DNA of 64,000 nt from UBA3941 sp002385665 (GTDB taxonomy: Bacteria; Bacillota; Clostridia; Caldicoprobacterales; UBA3941). Each line of letters opens with the position of its first letter. Position 1 is the first letter of the stretch. The position numbers and the translations under genes were made by a program. Positions 34,602-43,885 of the stretch are shown one piece after another. Where the stretch lies: NCBI GenBank assembly GCA_050949255.1, contig JBMNFJ010000016.1:62001-126000 (forward strand), written 5' to 3'. The notes below the pieces were generated by a model, which worked only from the letters and a program-made list of their open reading frames with translations, was not told the origin of the DNA and ran no database searches.

Positions 34602-35436
34602 AGGGGGCACGGGTAAGACCACCGTAGCCGGCGCTTTTATCAGACTGGGTCAAACCAAGGCCTATGGGGATTGCGATGTGGATGCTCCCAACCTGCATTT
34701 GATCATGAGCCAGGATATAAAGTCCATAAGGAAGGATTTCTATGGCCTTGATAAGGCGGTCATAGATCAGGATCTATGCATAGAGTGCGACCTTTGCAGG
34801 CAAAAGTGTAGATTCAGCGCAATAGAGGCAGATTTTGGATACAGGGTGAACCATTATGCCTGTGAGGGATGCAGCCTATGTGAATTTTTTTGTCCACAAG
34901 GGGCTATATCCATGAAACCAGCCCCTGCCGGGGAATTGATGTTGTATAATGATAATGAAACGGTCTTTTCTACCGCCCGGCTTAAGATGGGTAGCGGTAA
35001 CTCGGGTCTACTGGTAACAGAGGTAAAAAGACAGATCAAAGAAAGCAATGTAGCGGCGGATCTAGCAATTATCGACGGTTCCCCCGGTATTGGATGCCCT
35101 GTTATAGCGTCCATAACTGGGGTTGATATGGTTCTAGTGGTTGCTGAACCCTCTATTTCCGGGATCAGTGATATGGAACGGATAATCAGGATCGGCGAGG
35201 GTTTCCAGGTTAAAATGGCGGTATGTATCAACAAATATGACACAAACCTGAAGAATACAGAAAGAATAGAGAATTTTTGCAGGGAGAGAGATCTTCCGCT
35301 GTTGGGTAGGATCCCCTTTGATTCCCAAGCCGTATGGGCCATTAATAACGGGCTGAGCATCATCGATATAGAATGCAGATCAGGACATGCCCTTAGGACT
35401 ATTTTTGAAAAAACCATGAAAATCTTATTTGAGTAA
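34573..35436 (+). CDS. MinD-superfamily P-loop ATPase with inserted ferredoxin domain, second
   Basis: This 287-residue paralogue of the preceding gene carries the P-loop LSGKGGTGKTTVAG (~6-19), ferredoxin motifs LCIECDLCRQKCRF (~67-80) and CEGCSLCEFFCPQGA (~97-111), and the switch IDGSPGIGC (~166). The two proteins probably form a heterodimer, as members are almost always encoded in pairs. The start is ATG at 34573 with AGGGGG upstream; it lies inside the end of the first ATPase gene, so translation is coupled. Confidence 0.9.
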   Translation: MKQLLILSGKGGTGKTTVAGAFIRLGQTKAYGDCDVDAPNLHLIMSQDIKSIRKDFYGLDKAVIDQDLCIECDLCRQKCRFSAIEADFGYRVNHYACEGCSLCEFFCPQGAISMKPAPAGELMLYNDNETVFSTARLKMGSGNSGLLVTEVKRQIKESNVAADLAIIDGSPGIGCPVIASITGVDMVLVVAEPSISGISDMERIIRIGEGFQVKMAVCINKYDTNLKNTERIENFCRERDLPLLGRIPFDSQAVWAINNGLSIIDIECRSGHALRTIFEKTMKILFE

Positions 35437-35528
35437 TTAGCCCTTGTGTTGGTTTGGTATCTCGATCTGGCCGGCATAAGGCGTTAGTCATATCTTAACA
35501 ATATCTTATAGGCAAAGGAGATAACTTT

Positions 35529-36356
35529 ATGAGCAATAATTGCAATATGGATTGTGGAAGCTGTAGCGAGGAATGTAGCGAAAGGACTGCCCCCAAAGCT
35601 GACTTCAGGGAAAAACCTCACGAGCTCAGCAATATTAAAAAGGTGATTGGGATTATAAGCGGAAAAGGTGGAGTGGGAAAATCCTTGGTAACATCCATGC
35701 TTGCCGTAACCATGAACAGGAGAGGGCATAAAACTGCTATTTTAGATGCAGATGTAACCGGGCCGTCCATACCCAAGGCTTTCGGAATAACTGGGAAGGC
35801 TACGGGGAACGAATTAGGCATGTTCCCCATAAGGAGTACCACAGGGATAAACATAATGTCAATAAATATGCTGCTGGCAAATGAAACCGATCCGGTAATA
35901 TGGAGGGGACCCATTATAGGGGGTACCGTTAAACAGTTCTGGACCGATGTAATCTGGGGGGATGTGGATTATATGTTTATAGATATGCCCCCGGGAACCG
36001 GGGATGTTCCCCTAACTGTTTTCCAATCCATACCAGTGGATGGGGTAGTGGTTGTGACCTCTCCCCAGGAGCTGGTGTCCATGATAGTATCCAAGGCCGT
36101 TAAAATGGCGGAAATGATGAGAATTCCCATTATTGGAATAGTTGAAAACATGTCATATTTTGAATGCCCTGACTGCCGGGGAAGACATGAAATATTCGGC
36201 GAAAGCCATATCGATGAAATTGCCGATAGGTATAATATTGAGGTCCTGGCCAAGCTCCCTATAGATCCAAGAATTCCACAGGCTTGTGACAGGGGCATGA
36301 TTGAGCTGTTTGAGGGTAACTGGATGGACGATGTTGCCAAGGCATTGGAAGGATAG
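35529..36356 (+). CDS. Mrp/NBP35-family iron-sulfur carrier ATPase
   Basis: This 275-residue protein has a cysteine-rich N terminus (CNMDCGSCSEEC, residues ~4-15), as in NBP35-type scaffolds. A deviant P-loop IISGKGGVGKSLVTS (~42-56), the switch FIDMPPGTGDVPLT (~155) and a C-terminal YFECPDC pair (~212) follow. Mrp/NBP35 proteins bind and transfer Fe-S clusters. In ORP clusters an Mrp-type ATPase accompanies the NifX-like protein, as here. It starts behind AAAGGAG, 92 bases after the second MinD gene, and the last NifX-like gene follows by 28 bases. Confidence 0.92.
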   Translation: MSNNCNMDCGSCSEECSERTAPKADFREKPHELSNIKKVIGIISGKGGVGKSLVTSMLAVTMNRRGHKTAILDADVTGPSIPKAFGITGKATGNELGMFPIRSTTGINIMSINMLLANETDPVIWRGPIIGGTVKQFWTDVIWGDVDYMFIDMPPGTGDVPLTVFQSIPVDGVVVVTSPQELVSMIVSKAVKMAEMMRIPIIGIVENMSYFECPDCRGRHEIFGESHIDEIADRYNIEVLAKLPIDPRIPQACDRGMIELFEGNWMDDVAKALEG

Positions 36357-36384
36357 GCCAACAAAGGAAAAGGAGGAATTTAAA

Positions 36385-36723
36385 TTGAAAATAGCCGTTG
36401 CCAGCGAAGGCAGGAACATAACCGAACATTTCGGACATTGTGAGAACTTTAATATCTTTTATATAGAGGATAAGAAGATAGTAAAAAGCGAATCAATTCC
36501 AAATCCCGGGCATAGGCCTGGTTTTTTACCCAACTATCTAAATGATTTAGGAGTAGGGGTCATCATCTCCGGCGGGATGGGCAGTGGTGCAGTAGATATC
36601 TTCCGTGAAAAGGGCATTGAGGTTGTAATAGGAGCCAGGGGGGATGCCCGGGATACTGTAGAAAAATACCTGGGTGGAACTCTGGAATTCAGTGGTTCAG
36701 TCTGTGATGAGCATGGTAGATGA
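36385..36723 (+). CDS. second NifX-type cofactor domain protein
   Basis: This 112-residue NifX/NifB-type domain opens with KIAVASEGRNITEHFGHCENF, split here as KIAVASEGRN and TEHFGHCENF, and contains PGHRPGFLPNYL and ISGGMGSGAVDIF, the pattern most often found downstream of Mrp genes. It is divergent from the first NifX-like protein at 33368 and has a different cysteine layout (one at ~17 and one near the C terminus). The start is TTG at 36385 behind a perfect AAAGGAGG. It is the last gene of the cluster. Confidence 0.88.
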   Translation: MKIAVASEGRNITEHFGHCENFNIFYIEDKKIVKSESIPNPGHRPGFLPNYLNDLGVGVIISGGMGSGAVDIFREKGIEVVIGARGDARDTVEKYLGGTLEFSGSVCDEHGR

Positions 36724-36759
36724 TCCTGCCGCAAGAACCCAATGTGAAACTACATCTCA

Positions 36760-37737
36760 TTAAGAGGTGCGTGCAGGAGAGTACCTTAAGATATTAGTGA
36801 TACCGTCATGACCTAGAATCGTATTAGGAAAAAGCCCCGTTGCGTTTTTTAGATAGAATTCTGGATCATCCATCGCAGGACTAAAATGGGTGAGCCAGAG
36901 TTCTTTTACCTTTCCTTTAAGGGCAAGTTCAGCGGCTTCACGATAGGTCATATGCTTATTCTTTATGGCTTTTTCCTGGTCTTCGTCAGCCCCGTAGGTA
37001 CCCTCGCATACAAGCAGGTCACTTTGACAAATAAAAGTCGGTATGGTATCAATCGGCCTGGTATCGGTTATATAGCTCAGTTTTATACCCCTTCGCTCTT
37101 CTCCTAAGACCATATGGGGTTCGTATATGTGTTTTCCGTCCACAACTGTTTCCCCTTGTTGGAGTCTTTTCCAGTATCTCACAGGGATACCTTGCTGAAT
37201 TGCCCTATCCGGATAAAATCTAGGCCTTCTAGGTATATAAAGGCTATAACCCAGACAGGGGGAAGAGTGGTGGAGCTTCAGGGTAGAGAGAATAATCTCC
37301 ACTTTCCCTTTAGCTTCTGCTGATCCGTGATTAAGCTTAAGGCCTCCTGAGGCAGGATCTGGATACAAGGATAGGGGAGCCTGGGGGTTTTCGATTATAT
37401 CCACACCAAAAGGTAAGTATGGGATTGTCTGCCTCAGTGCTTGGATTATTTCATTTACACCTGAAGGTCCGATTATTGTAAGGGATTCAGTTCTTCCACT
37501 GTTACCCATGGTCGACAATAACCCCGGCAGGCCATATATGTGATCTCCGTGAAAATGGGTCAGGCATATGATATCCAGGGTTTTAAACCCGGTTTTATTT
37601 TCCCTCATGGAAACCTGGGTGCCCTCTCCGCAATCTATGAGAATTTTTCTGGATTGGTAGTCTATGAGCATAGATGAAAGGTATCTGTTGGGCATGGGCA
37701 TACCGCCACCGCTGCCTAAAAGGGTTACCACTATCAA
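36760..37737 (-). CDS. rnz: ribonuclease Z (tRNA 3' endonuclease)
   Basis: This 325-residue metallo-beta-lactamase-fold enzyme trims tRNA precursors at the 3' end. It opens VTLLGSGGGMPMPNR and has CGEGTQVS, the zinc-binding LTHFHGDHIYGLPGLL (~60-75) and LWLTHFSP near residue 289. The exosite-like insert and AxDxH-type features fit RNase Z. The start is TTG at 37737, behind GGGGAGGAAGG. It is convergent with the ORP-like cluster and only 36 bases separate the stops. An arylsulfatase-like MBL enzyme is an unlikely alternative. Confidence 0.9.
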   Translation of the reverse strand: MIVVTLLGSGGGMPMPNRYLSSMLIDYQSRKILIDCGEGTQVSMRENKTGFKTLDIICLTHFHGDHIYGLPGLLSTMGNSGRTESLTIIGPSGVNEIIQALRQTIPYLPFGVDIIENPQAPLSLYPDPASGGLKLNHGSAEAKGKVEIILSTLKLHHSSPCLGYSLYIPRRPRFYPDRAIQQGIPVRYWKRLQQGETVVDGKHIYEPHMVLGEERRGIKLSYITDTRPIDTIPTFICQSDLLVCEGTYGADEDQEKAIKNKHMTYREAAELALKGKVKELWLTHFSPAMDDPEFYLKNATGLFPNTILGHDGITNILRYSPARTS

Positions 37738-38034
37738 TTAATCCTTCCTCCCCAAAATTAATATATCTAACCTTTCTTCTTAAGGATACTATAGCTGAAT
37801 TTCATATACAATAGTTTATGTTGACATGCAACTGGCTATTAAATACAATACCAATTATACAAGTATACTTAAACTGGGTAATTTGCCTATTATGCTGGTA
37901 CATAATCGCATACGGTTAACCAGTATAGCGCATCAATTCAACCTGGAGTAAACTTCTTATGAAATAAAGGAGTATGTTTTAAGCAGAAATATAGTTTCAG
38001 GCAATAAAAGCCATGGAAGAGGGAGGGTACAATT

Positions 38035-39378
38035 ATGTTACAGAAACAAGGCTGGATGAGGTATGATACGGAGCTTATGTTTGAATGGAAACAAGCCAGG
38101 GATGAAGGTCGGGATGTGGAACATCTTAAAGAACTTTGCCAACAGGTAGCAGGGGCAGCCAAGGATGAATCCTATAAGGAGATTGCTCAGGGAATCCGCC
38201 AAAAGCTAATAAATGCACCTGTTTTACCGGATCACCCCTATGTTGAACCATCAGAGTTAAAGGATATTTTGGATGAAAGAAGAAAACCAAAAACAAACCT
38301 TGATAGGAATATATCCCTGGAGGAACTGAAGATCAAGTTGGCAGGGGCGTGGATTGGACGCATATCGGGATGTTTGTTGGGAAAACCCGTAGAAGGTTTT
38401 AAAAGAAAGCAGCTGGATGAATTATTAAAAGTGACAGGGAATTATCCCATGGAAAGGTATATCACCAGGGATCAAATACCGGATAAATTTGCCGAGGTAA
38501 TCGAATACGATCCGAATATATTTGAAAAGCGCTGCTGGGCGGATACAATTGATGGGATAGCACCTGTAGATGATGATACCAATTATACTGTACTGGCAAT
38601 GAAGATAGTTGAGGAATATGGTATAGATTTTTGCCCCGATGATGTTTTGGAAGCATGGCTTTCATGGGTCCCTATGTTTTCAACCTGTACAGCGGAGCGG
38701 GTTGCATATAGGAATGCGGCATCCGGTTTGTACGCTCCTGAGACAGCTGTCCATAACAACCCATATCGTGAATGGATAGGCGCGCAGATTCGTGGGGACT
38801 TTTATGGCTATATAAACCCGGGAGATCCGGAAAAGGCAGCCGAGATGGCCTGGAGAGATGCATGTATTTCACATGTGAGGAACGGAATATATGGTGAAAT
38901 GTTTGTTGCAGCCATGAATGCTGCGGCCATGGTAACAGATGATATTATTACGGTTATCGAATCCGGTCTGGACCAAATACCGTCAAAGTCCAGGTTATAC
39001 AGGGACGTAAACCAGGTTCTTGATTGGTATAAATCCGGTGAAACCGTGGATAAGGTAATCGATTATATCCACCAGCAATATGACGAATACGATGCCCATG
39101 ATTGGTGCCATACAAACTCCAATGCAATGGTTGTGGTTATGGCCTTGTTGTATGGGGATATGGATTTTGGTAAGTCGATTTGTCTTTCAGTGCAGGCTGC
39201 ATTTGACACCGATTGCAATGGGGCGACGGTAGGCTCAATTATGGGGATGATTCTGGGAAAAAACAAGATCCCTCCATATTGGTATGAAGGCTTTAATCTA
39301 CGCCTTGCCACTACTATAATAGGCTATCCTCAGGTAACGGTAGATGAATTGGTTGAAAAAACTTTGCAGCTAATATAA
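38035..39378 (+). CDS. ADP-ribosylglycohydrolase-family protein with N-terminal extension
   Basis: This 447-residue protein carries an ADP-ribosylglycohydrolase fold from about residue 95 to the end. KLAGAWIGRISGCLLGKPVEG (core AGAWIGRISG) opens the domain; Mg-binding residues appear in PVDDDTNYT (~180) and AAFDTDCNGATVGS (~388-401). The first ~90 residues form a helical extension with no recognised domain. Related clostridial proteins sit near sugar or nucleoside genes and may not act on ADP-ribosylated proteins. It starts behind GAGGGAGGG as an apparent single gene. The biological substrate is unknown. Confidence 0.82.
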   Translation: MLQKQGWMRYDTELMFEWKQARDEGRDVEHLKELCQQVAGAAKDESYKEIAQGIRQKLINAPVLPDHPYVEPSELKDILDERRKPKTNLDRNISLEELKIKLAGAWIGRISGCLLGKPVEGFKRKQLDELLKVTGNYPMERYITRDQIPDKFAEVIEYDPNIFEKRCWADTIDGIAPVDDDTNYTVLAMKIVEEYGIDFCPDDVLEAWLSWVPMFSTCTAERVAYRNAASGLYAPETAVHNNPYREWIGAQIRGDFYGYINPGDPEKAAEMAWRDACISHVRNGIYGEMFVAAMNAAAMVTDDIITVIESGLDQIPSKSRLYRDVNQVLDWYKSGETVDKVIDYIHQQYDEYDAHDWCHTNSNAMVVVMALLYGDMDFGKSICLSVQAAFDTDCNGATVGSIMGMILGKNKIPPYWYEGFNLRLATTIIGYPQVTVDELVEKTLQLI

Positions 39379-39476
39379 TCAGACAGAAAAGGTTTTTACG
39401 CGGTAGTTATTAGTTGGTCTCTGGATGGAGTATATTGTGTTTTTTAAAGTATATTATCAGATTAAAAGGGTGGGAT

Positions 39477-40205
39477 ATGGCGAATAAGTTTAACTCTGTT
39501 ATTAAGAGGTTGGATTGGAAGAAGATAATAGGCGCATTGCTTTTGATTACTCTGCTATTTTCAATACTATATTCCATTGTAAAGATAGTAAATGCACCTC
39601 ATGAAGGAGAAGGTCTGGATGAATCCGTAAGAGTCAAAAGTGACTATACCTTAATGCTGATACAGTGTGTATTGGGACTTATAGTTATGGCAATACCCTC
39701 TCTGATTGAGAGAAGGTGGATGATCAACATACCAAACTATATGTATGTGCTTTATTTTATATTTCTATACTGCGCCATATACCTTGGTGAAGTCAGAAAT
39801 TTTTATTTTGTTATACCTCATTGGGATACCATATTACATGCTTTTAGTGGCGCCATGTTAGGGGCTCTGGGTTTTAGTTTGGTAAGTATCTTAAACGGTT
39901 CAAAGCGCCTGAGATTGAAGTTAAGCCCTTTTTTTATAGCCCTGTTTGCATTTTGCTTTGCCCTTGCGGCAGGCAGCGTTTGGGAAATCTATGAATATAC
40001 CTTTGACGGCCTGTTAACGCTAAACATGCAAAAATATGCTTTGGAGGACGGAACCTTGCTAGTAGGCCGTGAGGCATTAAGGGATACCATGAAGGATATC
40101 ATCGTAGATGCCTTAAGTGCACTTATAATCTCAATCTTAGGTTTTTTCACCATTAAGAGGGATAAGTTGGCAAAGGACTATGAAAAAGCAACAGAGATTG
40201 AGTAG
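39477..40205 (+). CDS. integral membrane protein of unknown function
   Basis: This 242-residue protein has about six hydrophobic helices. HWDTILHAFSGAMLGALGFS (core HWDTILHAFSG, ~118-128) and AAGSVWEIYEYTFD (~167-180) supply conserved-looking polar residues in membrane segments, a pattern resembling DUF2238-type membrane proteins. The start is ATG at 39477, behind AAAAGGGTGGG; a start at 39414 has no site. A short basic tail ends the protein. It sits between an ADP-ribosylglycohydrolase-like gene and tex, without an evident functional link. Confidence 0.6.
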   Translation: MANKFNSVIKRLDWKKIIGALLLITLLFSILYSIVKIVNAPHEGEGLDESVRVKSDYTLMLIQCVLGLIVMAIPSLIERRWMINIPNYMYVLYFIFLYCAIYLGEVRNFYFVIPHWDTILHAFSGAMLGALGFSLVSILNGSKRLRLKLSPFFIALFAFCFALAAGSVWEIYEYTFDGLLTLNMQKYALEDGTLLVGREALRDTMKDIIVDALSALIISILGFFTIKRDKLAKDYEKATEIE

Positions 40206-40297
40206 CTGAGTTTTTGGGTATAGTATATTAGCCCAATAGGACAAGGATAGACCAGCTGATAGAGAACCGTTATCATCTATGTTGGGAGTAATTATTT

Positions 40298-42451
40298 ATG
40301 CAGGATATAATTGTGACATTAGCGAAAAATTTGGGCGTGAGGGAAAAACAAGTGGAAGATACCATTGCTCTATTAGACGAGGGCAATACCGTTCCCTTTA
40401 TTGCCAGATACAGAAAGGAAGTTACCGGAGGATTGGATGATATAAAGCTTCGGGAACTTTTGGACCAGCTTACATATCTACGGAATATGAAGGCCAGGCG
40501 GGAAGAAATTATCCGCCTGATAGACGAACAGGGTAAGTTAAATCAGGAATTGGTGGATAGGATAAACGGGGCTGTCACCATGACAGAGCTGGAGGATATA
40601 TACAGGCCTTACAGGCCTAAAAGGCGAACCCGGGCTACTATAGCCAGGGAAAAGGGGCTTGAACCCTTGGCGGATTTATTGTTGGCACAGGAGTTAATGG
40701 AAGGGGATGTAATGGAAATATCCGCTTCTTACATAGATCTGGAGAAAGAGGTGACTACTGCCGAGGAGGCCCTGGAGGGGGCAATGGACATCGTGGCAGA
40801 AATTCTTTCCGATGATGCGGACCTTAGAAAAGCTATAAGGGAGTACACCTTTGACCACGGCATACTGGAAGTAAGGGGAGATCCTGAGGAGCAATCGGTC
40901 TATGAGATGTACTATGAATATAGTGAAGCCGTGAAGCGGATTGTACCCCACAGGATCTTGGCCATTAATCGTGGTGAAAAGGAAGGCTTCCTTAGTGTAA
41001 GAATAGTTGTAGATGAGCAAGATATGATGAGCCTAATAGAGGGCAGGGTAGTAACCAATAAGAACAGTATAGTATTTCCCAATATTCAAGTGATAATTGC
41101 GGATTCCTATAAGCGGCTCATTGCCCCGTCCATCGAGCGGGAGATACGCAGCCACCTGACAGAGGTTGCCGAGGAACAGGCCATAAAGGTCTTCGGTGAA
41201 AACTTAAAGAACCTCCTTCTGCAGTCTCCCATAAAGGACCGGATAGTGATGGGTCTGGATCCCGGGTATCGGACCGGAAACAAGGTGGCTGTGGTAGATG
41301 GTACCGGTAAGGTATTGGACACCGGAGTTGCATACATGACCCTGCCCCATCATGATATAGACAAGGCCAAGGAATATTTACGGCATCTAATCGTTAAACA
41401 CCATGTCAACATAATAGCTATAGGTAACGGTACGGCATCGAAGGAAACAGAAATAGTGGTGGCTGATCTGTTAAAGGAAATAGACAGCCAGGTCTATTAT
41501 ACAATTGTCAACGAAGCAGGAGCCTCGGTTTATTCCGCCTCAGCCCTTGGCAGCGAGGAGTTTCCTGAATTTGACGTTGCCTTAAGGAGTGCAATATCCA
41601 TTGCCAGAAGGCTCCAGGATCCACTGGCGGAGCTGGTAAAAATTGATCCTAAAGCCATAGGAGTAGGTCAATATCAACATGATGTCAACCAAAAGAGGAT
41701 GGCGGAAACCCTTCAGGGGGTGGTGGAAGACTGTGTAAACAGCGTGGGGGTGGATCTCAATACCGCCTCACCATCATTGCTTCAATATGTTTCCGGAATA
41801 AGTAAGACAGTATCCAAGAACATCGTGGCCTATAGGGTAGAGAATGGGAGGTTTACTTCCCGCAAGGAGCTCCTAAAGGTAAGTAAACTGGGGGCTAAAA
41901 CCTTTGAGCAATGTGCAGGATTTTTGAGGGTACCCGGTGCGGCCAATATATTGGACAATACCGCTGTTCATCCCGAATCCTATGAGGCAACGGTTAAACT
42001 ATTAGAACTAAAGGGATACTCATTGGAGGACTTGTCCCAAGAAAATTTAAAAGAGTTACAAAAGGAGATAGAGGAGTGGAATGTAAAAGAGCTATCCTCC
42101 ACCTTAGGGTTGGGCATCCCAACATTAAACGATATTATAGAGGAACTGAAGAAACCGGGAAGGGACCCAAGGGATGAGCTGCCTCAGCCCATACTAAGGA
42201 GCGATGTAATGGATATAAACGATTTAAAGCCCGATATGATCCTTACGGGAACCGTCCGAAATGTGGTGGACTTTGGGGCTTTTGTGGATATAGGGGTGCA
42301 TCAGGATGGGCTGGTACATATTTCCCAGCTGGCCGATAGCTATGTAAAGCATCCCATGGACATAGTGCAGGTAGGGGATATAGTAAAGGTAAGGGTTCTA
42401 AGCGTAGATGCAGAACGGGGCAGAATCTCCCTTTCCATGAGGGATATATAG
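40298..42451 (+). CDS. tex: Tex-family RNA-binding transcriptional accessory protein
   Basis: This 717-residue cytosolic nucleic-acid-binding protein has the full Tex layout. The N-terminal helical domain holds NTVPFIARYRKE (~30-41). The YqgF/RNase H-like domain starts VMGLDPGYRTGNKVAVVD (~317). A helix-hairpin-helix region contains NTASPSLLQYVSGI (~487) and EQCAGFLRV (~537). A C-terminal S1 domain spans about 645-715 (GTVRNVVDFGAFVDIG). Length is typical. It lies 15 bases before an amidohydrolase gene and may share its transcript. Confidence 0.96.
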   Translation: MQDIIVTLAKNLGVREKQVEDTIALLDEGNTVPFIARYRKEVTGGLDDIKLRELLDQLTYLRNMKARREEIIRLIDEQGKLNQELVDRINGAVTMTELEDIYRPYRPKRRTRATIAREKGLEPLADLLLAQELMEGDVMEISASYIDLEKEVTTAEEALEGAMDIVAEILSDDADLRKAIREYTFDHGILEVRGDPEEQSVYEMYYEYSEAVKRIVPHRILAINRGEKEGFLSVRIVVDEQDMMSLIEGRVVTNKNSIVFPNIQVIIADSYKRLIAPSIEREIRSHLTEVAEEQAIKVFGENLKNLLLQSPIKDRIVMGLDPGYRTGNKVAVVDGTGKVLDTGVAYMTLPHHDIDKAKEYLRHLIVKHHVNIIAIGNGTASKETEIVVADLLKEIDSQVYYTIVNEAGASVYSASALGSEEFPEFDVALRSAISIARRLQDPLAELVKIDPKAIGVGQYQHDVNQKRMAETLQGVVEDCVNSVGVDLNTASPSLLQYVSGISKTVSKNIVAYRVENGRFTSRKELLKVSKLGAKTFEQCAGFLRVPGAANILDNTAVHPESYEATVKLLELKGYSLEDLSQENLKELQKEIEEWNVKELSSTLGLGIPTLNDIIEELKKPGRDPRDELPQPILRSDVMDINDLKPDMILTGTVRNVVDFGAFVDIGVHQDGLVHISQLADSYVKHPMDIVQVGDIVKVRVLSVDAERGRISLSMRDI

Positions 42452-42465
42452 ATGGGGGTAAGAAG

Positions 42466-43626
42466 ATGATTCTAATAAGAAACGGTAAGATTCTCACCAT
42501 GAACGACAGAATATATGAGATGGGCGATATCCTAATTAAAGGAAAGAAGATCCTAGATATAGGAGAAAATCTTGAAGTCCCGAAAGATGCCGAAGTTATC
42601 GATGCTAAGGGTATGTGGGTGATGCCGGGCATAGTGGATGCTCATTGTCATATCGGGATGTGGGAGGATGGGATTGGATTTGAAGGTTCCGACGGTAACG
42701 AGGCTACAGATCCTGTTACTCCTGAACTGAGAGCTATAGATGGAATTAATCCTGAGGACCATTGCTTTCGTGAAGCCAGAGAAAATGGTATTACCACGGT
42801 GGTAACAGGGCCGGGTAGTGCCAATGTTATTGGGGGTCAGTTTACAGCCCTTAAGACCTATGGCAGACGGGTGGACGATATGGTAATTAAGGAACCCTTG
42901 GCATTAAAGGTTGCCTTTGGAGAAAACCCTAAGTGGGTCTATGACGGACAAAAGAAGGCACCCAGCACTCGAATGGCGACAGCCGCAATTCTCAGGGAAA
43001 ACCTGATTAAGGCCCAAAACTATAAGAGAAAGCTGGAGCAGGGGGAAAAAGATCCAGATAAGATGCCGGACAGGGACTTAAAGATGGAAATTTTGGTTAA
43101 GGTTTTAAATAGGGAGATTCCCTTAAAAGCCCATGCCCATCGGGCCGATGATATCTTGACCGCCCTTAGGATAGCCAGGGAATTTAACGTAGACATTACT
43201 CTGGATCATTGTACTGAAGGCCACAGAATTTCCGATTTTCTATTGGAAGAGGAGGCCAAAGTAATCGTAGGGCCATTGTTTAGCGAACGCAGTAAGGTCG
43301 AGCTTAAGAATATGACCTTTAAGGCTCCCGGCATCCTGTCCAAAGCCGGAGTTAAAGTGGCCATGATGACGGATCATCCGGTTATACCCATACAATATCT
43401 GCCGGTATGTGCAGCCATAGCCGTCAAAGAAGGTATGGAGGAGATGGAGGCCTTAAAATCCATCACCATTAATGCTGCTGAGATTACGGGGATAGCCGAT
43501 AGGGTAGGAAGCCTTGAGCCCGGGAAGGATGCCGATATAGTTATATTCGACGGGCACCCTCTGGAATTCCGTACCAGGGCGATTTGGGTATTTATCGACG
43601 GGTATGCTGTTAAAAAGCCGGAATAG
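42466..43626 (+). CDS. metal-dependent amidohydrolase
   Basis: This 386-residue protein belongs to the amidohydrolase superfamily, close to imidazolonepropionase-like enzymes. The N-terminal beta-sandwich is followed by the metal-binding GIVDAHCHIG (~52-61), LKAHAHRADDI (~220) and LDHCTEGH (~245), then MMTDHPVIP (~303) with the catalytic aspartate. Start ATG follows GGGGGTAAG, 15 bases after tex. The substrate is not evident; hydantoin, dipeptide or cyclic-amide hydrolysis are all compatible. Confidence 0.85.
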   Translation: MILIRNGKILTMNDRIYEMGDILIKGKKILDIGENLEVPKDAEVIDAKGMWVMPGIVDAHCHIGMWEDGIGFEGSDGNEATDPVTPELRAIDGINPEDHCFREARENGITTVVTGPGSANVIGGQFTALKTYGRRVDDMVIKEPLALKVAFGENPKWVYDGQKKAPSTRMATAAILRENLIKAQNYKRKLEQGEKDPDKMPDRDLKMEILVKVLNREIPLKAHAHRADDILTALRIAREFNVDITLDHCTEGHRISDFLLEEEAKVIVGPLFSERSKVELKNMTFKAPGILSKAGVKVAMMTDHPVIPIQYLPVCAAIAVKEGMEEMEALKSITINAAEITGIADRVGSLEPGKDADIVIFDGHPLEFRTRAIWVFIDGYAVKKPE

Positions 43627-43885
43627 AGCATTGATAAAAATTTTACTATGCTTTGATAAATTGTGTTATAATAGACGAGAAAACGCATAATTCAACATTT
43701 TATTACAGGACGATGTAGAATACACTATAGTATATAATATGATAAATAACTCAAGGTAAAATGAACATTCATTAACCATCATGAGTGCTATTAAGCAGCA
43801 CGAAGAGAGACATGTATAATTTCAGCGGGTAGAGTGTATTCCACAAGATCCATGTTGAAAGCATATCGTATATGGAGGAATTGGA

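Noticed and set aside
43627..43885. TPP riboswitch before the NitT/TauT-type importer
   Set aside because: Neither the CTGAGA nor the ACCTGATCTGG block is present; only a lone TATAAT near 43667 is seen.
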